Below, one piece after another: positions 5,847 through 11,790 of a stretch of DNA of 11,790 bases. Source of the stretch: Paracoccaceae bacterium. Lineage in GTDB: Bacteria; Pseudomonadota; Alphaproteobacteria; Rhodobacterales; Rhodobacteraceae. The translations under genes and the position numbers were made by a program. Location of the stretch: NCBI GenBank assembly GCA_003511785.1, contig DOIS01000306.1, positions 1 through 11,790 of the forward strand, in the 5' to 3' direction. The notes under the pieces are model-generated. The model worked only from the letters and a program-made list of their open reading frames with translations. It made no database searches and was not told where the DNA came from. Numbering within the stretch: the first letter of the stretch is position 1; each line of letters begins with the position of its first letter.

Positions 5847-7238
5847 ATGCCCCTCCTCCGCCCCGAGCCGCGTGCCGGCGCGCCCGCCCGGCCCCGCATG
5901 GATGCGGCGCTGCGGGCGCTGGGGCGGCTGAGTTTCTCGGTCTATTTCCGCGAGATCGTGATCACCGGAGCCGCGAACCTGCCCGAGACAGGGCCGGTGG
6001 TCGTGGTCGCGAACCATGGCAACTCGCTCACCGATGGGGGGGTGATCGGTAGCTACCTGCCCCGGATGCCGCGCCTGATGGTCGCCTCAATCGTCTGGAA
6101 CGTGCGCCCGGTGGCGCCGCTGTTGAACGCGGCCGGGGTGATCCCGGTCTATCGCCAGGCCGAGACCTCGGACGCCGCGCGCCGCAACCAGGAGAGCTTT
6201 GCCAGCGCCTACGACCTGCTGGAGGCCGGCGGGATGCTGGCCCTGTTTCCCGAAGGCGTCAGCCATAACGAGCCCGGCCTGCGTCCGCTGAAATCGGGCA
6301 CCGCGCGGCTGATCCTCGAGGCTGAACGGGCGCGCGGGCCGCTGAACCTCGCGGTGGTGCCCGTGGCGCTGATCTACGAGGCCAAGACCCGTTTCCGCTC
6401 GCGCCTGTTGATCCATGTCGGCGCACCGCTGGAGACCGGCGCGGCGCGGGCGCGCTTTGCCGCCGGCACGGGCAAGGATCGGGCGGTGGCGGTGCGGGCG
6501 TTGTCGGATCGCATTCAGACCGGGCTGCGCGCCCTCCTTCCGGATTTCGCCGACCGGGCACAGGCGCGGCGGATTGCACGCGCCGCGGAGATCCTGGCGC
6601 GGCCGGAGACCGCGCTGCCCACCGACGCGCCCCTGCCTGCGCTTCGCGCCCGGCAACTGGCCTTGCTGACGGCGTTTGACCAACTGGATCAGGTCGAGAC
6701 CGCCGCACTTTCGGACGCGCTCGACGCCTACGAGGCCGAGTTGAGCCGCGCCAAGCTGCGCGATGCCGATATCGCCGCGCGCTTCCCCCACGGCCGGACG
6801 CTGGGCGCCGGTCTGACCGGCGCGTTGGCGCTCGCCGCGCTGGTCCTGCCGGGGGTGGCCGGATTGGCGCTAAACGCGGCGCCCTGGCTGATCACCCGGG
6901 CCATCGGGCGCAGCAGCGCCGAGCCGGACAAGCGCGCCAGTTGGGCGACCTTCACCGGGGTGCCGATCTTTCCCGCCTGCTGGCTGCTCCAGGCCGGGGC
7001 GGTGGGGGCGCTCTGGTGGTCGCTGGGCGGCGCGGAGGCCGGATGGGCCGCGCTGGCGGTCTTGCTGGCGGCGCCGCTGTCGGGACTGATGGCCTTGCGT
7101 TTCCTCGACCGGCTGCACCGCGCCGCACGCACCGGCCGGGCCTGGAACTGGATGCGCCGCAATTCCGGCAAGGCCCGGGCACTGCGGGACCGACGCGCGG
7201 CGCTGCGCGCGCAGCTCTTCGGGTTGAAGACAAAATGA
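5847..7238 (+). CDS. Glycerolipid/lysophospholipid acyltransferase-like membrane protein (LPLAT superfamily)
   Basis: With the ATG at 5847 this is a 463-residue protein. Residues about 30-200 form a PlsC-like acyltransferase domain: motif I is NHGNSLTDGG, with the catalytic His57 and Asp63 separated by five residues rather than the canonical four; motif II is GVIPVYR (97-103); motif III is FPEGVSHNEPGLRPLKSG (134-151); motif IV is VPVAL (171-175). This arrangement is that of the branch related to the fungal glycerol-3-phosphate/DHAP acyltransferases, not of standard bacterial PlsC, which is about 250 residues. The C-terminal half has hydrophobic segments around residues 315-340 and 365-415 and a basic tail, so it should be an inner-membrane protein. 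A GTG at 5784 and an ATG at 5898 are alternative starts; 5847 fits a -10-like TATACC at 5807-5812. The acceptor lipid is not known. Confidence 0.85.
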   Translation: MPLLRPEPRAGAPARPRMDAALRALGRLSFSVYFREIVITGAANLPETGPVVVVANHGNSLTDGGVIGSYLPRMPRLMVASIVWNVRPVAPLLNAAGVIPVYRQAETSDAARRNQESFASAYDLLEAGGMLALFPEGVSHNEPGLRPLKSGTARLILEAERARGPLNLAVVPVALIYEAKTRFRSRLLIHVGAPLETGAARARFAAGTGKDRAVAVRALSDRIQTGLRALLPDFADRAQARRIARAAEILARPETALPTDAPLPALRARQLALLTAFDQLDQVETAALSDALDAYEAELSRAKLRDADIAARFPHGRTLGAGLTGALALAALVLPGVAGLALNAAPWLITRAIGRSSAEPDKRASWATFTGVPIFPACWLLQAGAVGALWWSLGGAEAGWAALAVLLAAPLSGLMALRFLDRLHRAARTGRAWNWMRRNSGKARALRDRRAALRAQLFGLKTK

Positions 7239-7260
7239 AACGCCGCCCGAAAGGGCGGCG
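7230..7260 (-). terminator. Intrinsic terminator of the rpmI-rplT operon
   Basis: The stem CGCCGCCC (7241-7248) pairs with GGGCGGCG (7253-7260) around a 4-nt loop. On the minus strand it is followed by TTTCATTTTG. It begins 35 bp after the rplT stop, and its T-tract overlaps the last codons and stop of the convergent acyltransferase gene. On the plus strand there is no T-run after the stem, though the GAAA loop would still form a stable 3' hairpin for the acyltransferase message. Confidence 0.8.
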
Positions 7261-7295
7261 TCGCGATCATTTCACTGTCTTGTCTTGCGCGGGGG

Positions 7296-7661
7296 TCAGG
7301 CGGCCAACGCGCCCTTGGCCTTCTCGACAATGGCGCCGAAGGCATCGGGCTCGTGCACGGCGAGATCGGCCAGCACCTTGCGGTCCACCTCGATGCCGGC
7401 GAGCGTCAGCCCGTTGATGAAGCGCGAATAGGTCAGCGCCTCGTCATGGGCGCGCACGGCGGCGTTGATCCGCTGGATCCACAGGGCGCGGAAGTTGCGC
7501 TTGCGATTCTTGCGGTCGCGCGTGGCATACTGGTTGGCCTTGTCGACGGCCTGGGTCGCCACCTTGAAGGTGTTCTTGCGGCGGCCGTAATAGCCCTTCG
7601 CGGCCTTGATGACCTTCTTGTGGCGGGCGTGGGTCGTGGTTCCACCTTTGACTCGGGACAT
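7296..7661 (-). CDS. rplT: 50S ribosomal protein L20
   Basis: This 121-residue, strongly basic protein is the full usual length for L20. It has the family landmarks MSRVKGGTTTHARHKKVIK, AKGYYGRRKNTFKVA, RDRKNRKRNFRALWIQRINA and the C-terminal globular part with GLTLAGIEVDRKVLADLAV. L20 binds 23S rRNA early in large-subunit assembly. It lies 15 bp downstream of rpmI, with a perfect 8-base Shine-Dalgarno AAGGAGGT (7669-7676) just after the rpmI stop. The order rpmI-rplT is conserved in bacteria; here the unit ends in a terminator straight after rplT, so pheS is not directly cotranscribed as it is in many relatives. Confidence 0.99.
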   Translation of the reverse strand: MSRVKGGTTTHARHKKVIKAAKGYYGRRKNTFKVATQAVDKANQYATRDRKNRKRNFRALWIQRINAAVRAHDEALTYSRFINGLTLAGIEVDRKVLADLAVHEPDAFGAIVEKAKGALAA

Positions 7662-7676
7662 GGATCAGACCTCCTT

Positions 7677-7877
7677 TTAGCGGTCGTAGGGCATGAAGCC
7701 CTTGACGATCTTGGCGTCCGGGGCGGACAGGGTAGTGGTGCCGCGCGCGTCGCGAATGAATTTCTTGGTCCGTTTGATCATGCCGTGGCGCTTGCCGGCC
7801 TGACCGGCGAGAACCTTGCCGGTCGCCGTGACCTTGAAGCGCTTCTTGGCGCTTGCCTTCGTCTTCATCTTGGGCAT
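7677..7877 (-). CDS. rpmI: 50S ribosomal protein L35
   Basis: This 66-residue basic protein is a standard L35: MPKMKTKASAKKRFKVTATG at the N terminus, GKRHGMIKRTKKFIRDARGT in the middle and a C terminus ending KGFMPYDR. The ATG at 7877 has AGGAG upstream, and longer in-frame extensions have no matching family sequence. It is the first gene of the rpmI-rplT unit; no infC lies upstream in this window, so the pair has its own promoter. Confidence 0.98.
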   Translation of the reverse strand: MPKMKTKASAKKRFKVTATGKVLAGQAGKRHGMIKRTKKFIRDARGTTTLSAPDAKIVKGFMPYDR

Positions 7878-7951
7878 TTCCGTCTCCTGATCGGTGCGGT
7901 TGGATACGCGACTCGGCATGCCTCTCAAGCCGGCCGCGCGAACGAAACCGC

Positions 7952-7980
7952 CCTTTACGCAACGCGGGACGGCTTGGCAA
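7952..7980 (-). promoter_or_regulatory. Candidate promoter for rpmI-rplT
   Basis: On the minus strand TTGCCA (7975-7980, five of six consensus bases) is followed after 17 bp by TAAAGG (7952-7957). A start near 7945 would leave a leader of about 70 nt before rpmI. I could not identify an L20-binding autoregulatory structure in that leader by eye. Confidence 0.4.
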
Positions 7981-8019
7981 GGGGGACGCGCACGATTTCC
8001 GGATGGCGCCGGAGCGCGC

Positions 8020-8244
8020 CTAGGGGATGAAGCGGTCCAGCACATGCAGGAACACGTCCGGCACGTCCGAAGGCGCATAGCCGCCGGGATGGGTCAGCCC
8101 GGCCCACAAAACGAGCGCCCCGCCGCCCAGCACGAGACCCACGCCCAGGCGAGGCCTGCGCCGGTCGCTGACCGCCGACAGGATCGAGGGGATCGCCAGG
8201 CAGAGCAGAAGGATGCCCAGGATCAAGGCCAAGTCTGTGTCCAT
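8020..8244 (-). CDS. Small membrane protein of unknown function, two TM segments
   Basis: This 74-residue protein has two hydrophobic helices, about residues 5-25 (LALILGILLLCLAIPSILSA) and 33-50 (LGVGLVLGGGALVLWAGL), joined by a short basic loop, DRRRPR, so the loop is probably cytoplasmic. It ends in a soluble tail, THPGGYAPSDVPDVFLHVLD, then RFIP. I recall similar small proteins of the form D-x-A-L-x-x-G, with a PGGY tail, beside ribosomal or pyk genes in Rhodobacteraceae, but no function is known to me. The ATG at 8244 is preferred over the ATG at 8250 because GGAG then sits 6 nt upstream. It has its own promoter-like sequence at 8270-8298. Confidence 0.75.
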   Translation of the reverse strand: MDTDLALILGILLLCLAIPSILSAVSDRRRPRLGVGLVLGGGALVLWAGLTHPGGYAPSDVPDVFLHVLDRFIP

Positions 8245-8269
8245 CGCCATCTCCGCAATCAGGTCCCGC

Positions 8270-8298
8270 AACCTAGGCCAGGAGTGGGCGCGAACCAA
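8270..8298 (-). promoter_or_regulatory. Probable promoter of the small membrane protein gene
   Basis: On the minus strand TTGGTT (8293-8298) is followed after 17 bp by TAGGTT (8270-8275). The latter is preceded by GCC, like the -10 elements of three other genes in the window. The start codon at 8244 lies 25 bp beyond it. The rest of the gap to pyk (8299-8385) shows nothing recognisable. Confidence 0.4.
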
Positions 8299-8385
8299 CG
8301 CTTTTCGATCATCTCGCCCGCGATGCCCACCAATCCCTTGCGCGTTTCCCCGCGCCGAAGCCCGTGAAGGCTGAAGAGCCGCCCG

Positions 8386-9831
8386 TCAGCCCGGGTCGGT
8401 GCGGTAGATCAGGCGCTCGTCGCAGGGTGCCACGCGCAGGATGTTGGTGGTGCCCGGAATGTTGAACGGCACCCCCGCGGTCACGACGATCTGGTCGGTT
8501 TCCGTCGCGAACCCCTTGGCCCGTGCCGCACGGGCGGCGTTGACCACCGCGCTCTTGAACCGCTCCAGCTCACCCGTCATCACACAGGTGCAGCCCCAGC
8601 TCAGGCAGAGCCGCCGCGCGGTGCCGCGCAGGCTGGTCATGGCGATGATCGGCACGCCGGGCCGCTCCCGCGCGGTCAACAGCGCAGTGGTTCCAGATTG
8701 GGTGAAACAGCAGATCGCCTTGATGTCTGTGGTCTCGGCGATCTCGCGCGCGGCGGCGACGATGGCGTCGTTGATCCCCGAGGCCCGCCCGCCCCGCTGG
8801 CCCGCGATGATCGCGGGATAGTTAACGTCGCTCTCGACCTCGATGGCGACTTTGTCCATGGTCTGCACCGCCTCGACCGGGTAGTGCCCGGCTGCCGATT
8901 CGGCACTCAGCATGATCGCGTCGGTGCCCTCGTAGATCGCGGTCGCCACATCCGAGACTTCGGCCCGGGTGGGCATCGGGCTGTCAATCATGCTCTCCAG
9001 CATCTGGGTGGCCACGATCACCGGCTTGGCCGCCGACCGGCACTTGCGCACCAGGCGCTTCTGGATCGGCGGCACGGCCTGCACCGGCAGTTCCACGCCC
9101 AGATCGCCGCGGGCCACCATGATCCCGTCCGAGACTTCGAGGATCTCGTCGAACCGCTCCACCGCGGCGGGCTTCTCGATCTTGGACAGGATCGCCGCGC
9201 GCCCGTCGGCCAGGTGGCGCGCCTCGGCCACATCCTCGGGCCGCTGCACGAAGGACAGCGCCAGCCAGTCCACGCCCAGCGCGCAGGCAAACTCCAGATC
9301 GCCGCGGTCCTTCTCGCTCAGCGCCGCCAGCGGCAGCACCACATCGGGCACGTTCACCCCCTTGCGGTTCGAGATCGTGCCCCCCGTCACCACGGTGCAG
9401 TCCGCGTAATCCGCGCCGAAATCCTCGACCTTGAGCCGGATCTTGCCGTCGTTCACCAGAAGCGCGGCGCCCATGGCCAGCGACTCGAATATCTCGGGAT
9501 GGGGCAGGCACACGCGGGTGGCGTCGCCCTCGGCCGGGTCCAGGTCGAGCCGGAAGCTGCCGCCCTCCTCCAACTCGGCCGTGCCGTCCTTGAACGCGCC
9601 CACGCGCAGCTTCGGCCCTTGCAAGTCCGCCAGGATGGCAATCGGCGTGTCGAGGTCCTTCTCGACCTGCCGGATGATCCGGTGTTTCTCGCGGATCTCG
9701 TCGTGGGTGCCATGGCTCATGTTCAGGCGAAAGACATCCGCGCCCGCCTCGAACAGCGCCCGGATCATGTCGTAGCTTTCCGAGGCCGGGCCAAGCGTGG
9801 CCACGATCTTGACGTTTCTCAGGCGCCGCAT
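8386..9831 (-). CDS. pyk: Pyruvate kinase
   Basis: This 481-residue protein, the normal bacterial length, catalyses phosphoenolpyruvate + ADP to pyruvate + ATP, the last step of glycolysis. All key elements are visible: KIVATLGPAS at the N terminus, FRLNMSHGTH (34-43), LQGPKLRVG (70-78), KIEKP with the catalytic lysine K217, MVARGDLGVELP with metal ligands around E219 and D243, and ATQMLESM with T275. A C-terminal allosteric domain from about residue 350 carries a TQSGTT loop. The positions equivalent to rabbit 113, 114 and 117 are L70, Q71 and K74, the set found in K+-independent pyruvate kinases. The ATG at 9831 has GGAGG upstream; longer in-frame sequence upstream of it is intergenic. The gene is divergent from the N-formylglutamate amidohydrolase. 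Confidence 0.98.
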   Translation of the reverse strand: MRRLRNVKIVATLGPASESYDMIRALFEAGADVFRLNMSHGTHDEIREKHRIIRQVEKDLDTPIAILADLQGPKLRVGAFKDGTAELEEGGSFRLDLDPAEGDATRVCLPHPEIFESLAMGAALLVNDGKIRLKVEDFGADYADCTVVTGGTISNRKGVNVPDVVLPLAALSEKDRGDLEFACALGVDWLALSFVQRPEDVAEARHLADGRAAILSKIEKPAAVERFDEILEVSDGIMVARGDLGVELPVQAVPPIQKRLVRKCRSAAKPVIVATQMLESMIDSPMPTRAEVSDVATAIYEGTDAIMLSAESAAGHYPVEAVQTMDKVAIEVESDVNYPAIIAGQRGGRASGINDAIVAAAREIAETTDIKAICCFTQSGTTALLTARERPGVPIIAMTSLRGTARRLCLSWGCTCVMTGELERFKSAVVNAARAARAKGFATETDQIVVTAGVPFNIPGTTNILRVAPCDERLIYRTDPG

Positions 9832-9894
9832 GGGGCCTCCTTTTCGCGCGCGGAGCCCGGGTCTGACCGCCTCCGCCGATACTGGTTTCGCCCG

Positions 9895-9923
9895 GTTATG
9901 GGCCAATTCCCCGGCACCGGCAA
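9895..9923 (-). promoter_or_regulatory. Probable promoter of pyk
   Basis: On the minus strand TTGCCG (9918-9923) and CATAAC (9895-9900), each four of six consensus bases, are separated by exactly 17 bp. Transcription from about 9888 would give a leader of roughly 57 nt. Confidence 0.45.
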
Positions 9924-9972
9924 CAGGCCCGCCCGGTTTTGCCCGGCACGCGGCGCCCCTGCCGAGACGGGC

Positions 9973-10001
9973 TTTCCTGTCGCGCGCAAACCGCCTAGAA
10001 C
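9973..10001 (+). promoter_or_regulatory. Candidate promoter of the N-formylglutamate amidohydrolase gene
   Basis: TAGAAC (9996-10001, four of six consensus bases, preceded by GCC) lies 17 bp after a poor -35 (TTTCCT, 9973-9978). The gene starts 24 bp after the -10. Confidence 0.35.
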
Positions 10002-10025
10002 CTGCGGCAGAGAGATAACGAGCAC

Positions 10026-10763
10026 ATGACATACACCCCCGTCTTCCTGCATGGCGAGACCCGTCCGGGCCGCTGGCTGATTACCTGCGACCACGCCACG
10101 AACACCGTGCCCTCCGAGGTGAACGGCGGCGATCTGGGCCTGCCCCGGCCCGAGATGGAGCGCCACATCGCCTATGACGTGGGCGCCTATGGCGTGGCGC
10201 AACATCTGGGCGTGCTACTGGACGGGCCGGTGGTGGCCTCGAACTTCTCGCGGCTGGTGATCGACCCGAACCGGGGCGAGGACGACCCCACGCTGCTGAT
10301 GAAGCTCTATGACGGCACGGTCATTCCCGCCAACCGCCACGCCGGCCCCGAGGAGCGCGAACGGCGCCTGGCGGCCTATCACCGCCCCTATCACGCCGAA
10401 CTGGGGCGCCTCGCGGCACTGCCGCACGCGGTGATCCTGGCGATGCACTCCTTTACCCGCCAGTTGCGCGGCCACGCTCCGCGGCCTTGGCACGTGGCGG
10501 TGCTCTACGGGCCCGACGCCCGGCTGGCGCGACCGCTGATCGACCTTCTGCGGGCGGAGGGCGATCTCGTGATCGGCGAGAACCAGCCCTATACCGGCCA
10601 CTTGCCCGGCGATTCCATCGACCGTCACGGGCTTTCCACCGGGCGGCCCAACGTGCTGATCGAGATCCGCAACGACCTGATCGCCGACCACGACCAGCAG
10701 CGCGCCTGGGCCGAGCGGCTGGCCCCGATCCTGACCCGCGCGCTGGAGCAGTCGGGGCTGTGA
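10026..10763 (+). CDS. N-formylglutamate amidohydrolase family protein
   Basis: This 245-residue cytosolic protein belongs to the FGase family (PF05013), whose characterised members hydrolyse N-formyl-L-glutamate to formate and glutamate in the last step of one histidine-degradation route. The family landmarks are present in order: ITCDHATNTVP (H23, N26), AYDVGAYGVA (D51), SNFSRLVIDPNR (R76, D80, R83), ILAMHSFTR (H141, S142), GENQPYTG and NVLIEIRNDLI (E213, R215). The ATG at 10026 is used with a weak AGAGAG ribosome site. No other histidine-utilisation genes are in the window, and the neighbours are pyk and a DUF1244 gene, so the true substrate could be a different N-acyl or N-formyl amino acid. 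Confidence 0.93.
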   Translation: MTYTPVFLHGETRPGRWLITCDHATNTVPSEVNGGDLGLPRPEMERHIAYDVGAYGVAQHLGVLLDGPVVASNFSRLVIDPNRGEDDPTLLMKLYDGTVIPANRHAGPEERERRLAAYHRPYHAELGRLAALPHAVILAMHSFTRQLRGHAPRPWHVAVLYGPDARLARPLIDLLRAEGDLVIGENQPYTGHLPGDSIDRHGLSTGRPNVLIEIRNDLIADHDQQRAWAERLAPILTRALEQSGL

Positions 10764-10796
10764 TCCATCGGCGCGCTGCGCGCCTGTCCTTTCACG

Positions 10797-10850
10797 TGCT
10801 GGGGGCTCTGCCCCAGACCCCCGCGGGTATTTTTCAACGAGAAGAAGCAC
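10797..10850 (+). repeat. Roseobacter-type intergenic repeat with hairpin and T-run (possible terminator)
   Basis: After the amidohydrolase stop there is CTGGGG-GCTCTG-CCCCAG (10799-10816), then CCCGCGGG (10820-10827) followed at once by TATTTTTC and an AGAAGAAG tail (10840-10847). I recognise this layout (G-rich arm, CTCTGCCCC, CCCCG...GGGTATTTTT, AGAAGAAG) as a frequent dispersed intergenic sequence of Rhodobacteraceae, from memory and not from a search. The hairpin plus T-run would work as an intrinsic terminator for the upstream gene. Confidence 0.55.
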
Positions 10851-10926
10851 GCAGGCGGGCGCGAGAGGGGGGCGACATTCCCGCATAATCGCCTATCTTG
10901 CAGGAAACGGACAAGGGAGAGACCAG

Positions 10927-11241
10927 ATGGACCGTCAGACCGAGATCGAACTTCAGGCCGCCGCCTTCCGGCGCTTGCAGCAGCATCTGATGGAGGACCG
11001 GCAGGACGTACAGAATATCGACCTGATGAACCTGGCCGGGTTCTGCCGCAACTGCCTGTCCCGCTGGGTGCAGGAGGCCGCCGCCGAGCGCGGGGTCGAG
11101 ATGAGCAAGGACGAGGCGCGCGAATATTACTACGGCATGCCCTATGACCAGTGGAAGGCGCAGCACCAGACCGAGGCGGGGCCGGACAAGCAGGCCGCCT
11201 TCGAGAAAGCCTTCGCCGAGAACGTGGGCAAGGACGGCTGA
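10927..11241 (+). CDS. DUF1244 family protein
   Basis: This 104-residue soluble, acidic, mostly helical protein belongs to DUF1244 (PF06844). The signature is the central NLAGFCRNCLSRW segment (35-47) with a conserved CxxC pair (C40, C43), followed by EAREYYYGMPYDQWKA (63-78). Function is unknown; the cysteine pair could bind metal or be redox active, which is only a guess. The ATG at 10927 has AGGGAGA upstream, and a TATCTT -10-like element (10894-10899) lies 27 bp before it with GCGACA (10872-10877) as a possible -35. Its stop codon is only 3 bp from the stop of the convergent hydrolase gene. Confidence 0.95.
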   Translation: MDRQTEIELQAAAFRRLQQHLMEDRQDVQNIDLMNLAGFCRNCLSRWVQEAAAERGVEMSKDEAREYYYGMPYDQWKAQHQTEAGPDKQAAFEKAFAENVGKDG

Positions 11242-11244
11242 ACC

Positions 11245-11790
11245 TCAGCCGCCCTGCCCGGCTTGGGCGGCGATGCGGCGGATGAAGGCAGCACAGGCGT
11301 CGGGGGCGGAGACGGGCAGCATGTGGCCCGCGCCCTCCACCGCCTCGAAGGTCAACCCGTGCGGCTGCATCGTGCGGCCATGGGCCGAGGGCGACAGGAT
11401 CGCGTCGGCACCACCATAAAGCACCCCGCCCGGGGCCTTCAGGTCTTCGCCATAGCGTGCGGCCAGCCCGGGCGCCGCCGCTTGCAGCGCGAGAATGTCC
11501 TCGGACGCGGTGATGAACGCCTTGGGCCGCAGGCCCAGCGCGCCGCCACCCCGGATGATGAAATTTTCCGGCACCGGGTCGGGGCGGAACACCATCTCCA
11601 GCACCTTGCGCGCCGTGGCCGCCGCCAGCGGCACGGCCACCGTGTGCGCCACCGCCCGGCGCAGCCAGCCCGTTCGAATCAACAGGCCACGAAACGCCTC
11701 GGGCGTCTCGGTCTGGAGCTGGGTCGCGGGGCAGATCAGCGCCAGCGCGCCCACCCACCCGGGCCGGTCCAGCGCCATGGCCAGCGCCAC
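11245..11790 (-). CDS. Alpha/beta hydrolase, C-terminal part
   Basis: 181 residues are visible; the N terminus, including the nucleophile-elbow serine, lies just beyond the right edge. The visible start (VALAMALDRP...) reads as the helix that follows a G-x-S-x-G elbow. The remaining two catalytic-triad positions can be seen: the acid in VLYGGADAILSP (after strand 7) and the histidine in VEGAGHMLPV. A cap or lid region with RTGWLRRAVAHTVAVPLAAA lies between. The fold is common to esterases, haloperoxidase-like and other hydrolases, and nothing here fixes the substrate. It is convergent with the DUF1244 gene. Confidence 0.88.
   Translation of the reverse strand: MALAMALDRPGWVGALALICPATQLQTETPEAFRGLLIRTGWLRRAVAHTVAVPLAAATARKVLEMVFRPDPVPENFIIRGGGALGLRPKAFITASEDILALQAAAPGLAARYGEDLKAPGGVLYGGADAILSPSAHGRTMQPHGLTFEAVEGAGHMLPVSAPDACAAFIRRIAAQAGQGG

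Noticed and set aside
4806..6017. Long minus-strand open frame (403 codons) across the MFS gene
   Set aside because: Gln/Arg/Gly-rich shadow translation without family features; the plus strand encodes membrane helices in the expected order.
7878..7950. Possible L20 autoregulatory leader upstream of rpmI
   Set aside because: I could not draw the pseudoknot or repeated L20-binding stem with any confidence; a covariance-model search would be needed.
8270..8310. tRNA-like 3' end (GGTTCG followed by a C-rich stretch, minus strand)
   Set aside because: No cloverleaf can be drawn upstream; there is no acceptor stem or anticodon arm.
8251..8385. Short minus-strand frame (ending MIEKRWFAPTPGLGCGT) between pyk and the small membrane protein gene
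   Set aside because: It lacks a ribosome site and a credible start, matches no family I recognise, and contains the promoter of the next gene.
8698..10029. Long plus-strand open frame (443 codons) antisense to pyk
   Set aside because: The composition is typical of an antisense shadow, and pyruvate kinase on the other strand is unmistakable.

Overview
The window is GC-rich, densely coded DNA with no mobile elements, CRISPR arrays or stable RNA genes. The gene neighbours (pyk, an N-formylglutamate amidohydrolase, a DUF1244 protein, a small two-TM protein, rpmI-rplT), the FcbT/TakP-like TRAP transporter and a common intergenic repeat suggest an alphaproteobacterium, most likely of the Rhodobacteraceae (Roseobacter/Paracoccus type). 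That assignment comes from family knowledge and was not checked by a search.

Region 1 (1-4330) is an accessory catabolic locus. The start of a hydantoinase/oxoprolinase subunit A gene (hyuA-like, minus strand, running off the left edge) is divergent from an IclR-family regulator (558-1328, plus). Convergent to the regulator lies a complete tripartite TRAP transporter on the minus strand, in the order dctP (solute-binding protein), dctQ (small permease), dctM (large permease). A strong hairpin followed by a U-rich tract sits between dctP and dctQ. The hyuA/iclR intergenic region and the dctP promoter each carry two 17-bp sites related to GTYTCGnTnTnnGARAY, spaced 20 bp centre to centre in both places and overlapping the predicted promoters. 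The simplest reading is that the IclR protein controls uptake (TRAP) and the first catabolic step (HyuAB) of one substrate as a regulon. This is the most interesting signal in the window.

Region 2 (4331-7238) holds a YbfB/YjiJ-type MFS transporter interrupted by a probable one-base frameshift near 5123-5132, and a glycerolipid acyltransferase-like protein with an N-terminal LPLAT domain and a membrane-spanning C-terminal half.

Region 3 (7239-11790) is housekeeping-like: the rpmI-rplT operon with a good intrinsic terminator, a small membrane protein, pyruvate kinase with the residues of the K+-independent type, a divergent N-formylglutamate amidohydrolase, a DUF1244 protein, and the C-terminal part of an alpha/beta hydrolase running off the right edge. 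Four genes in regions 2 and 3 share a GCC-TA(T/G) -10-like element close upstream of their starts.
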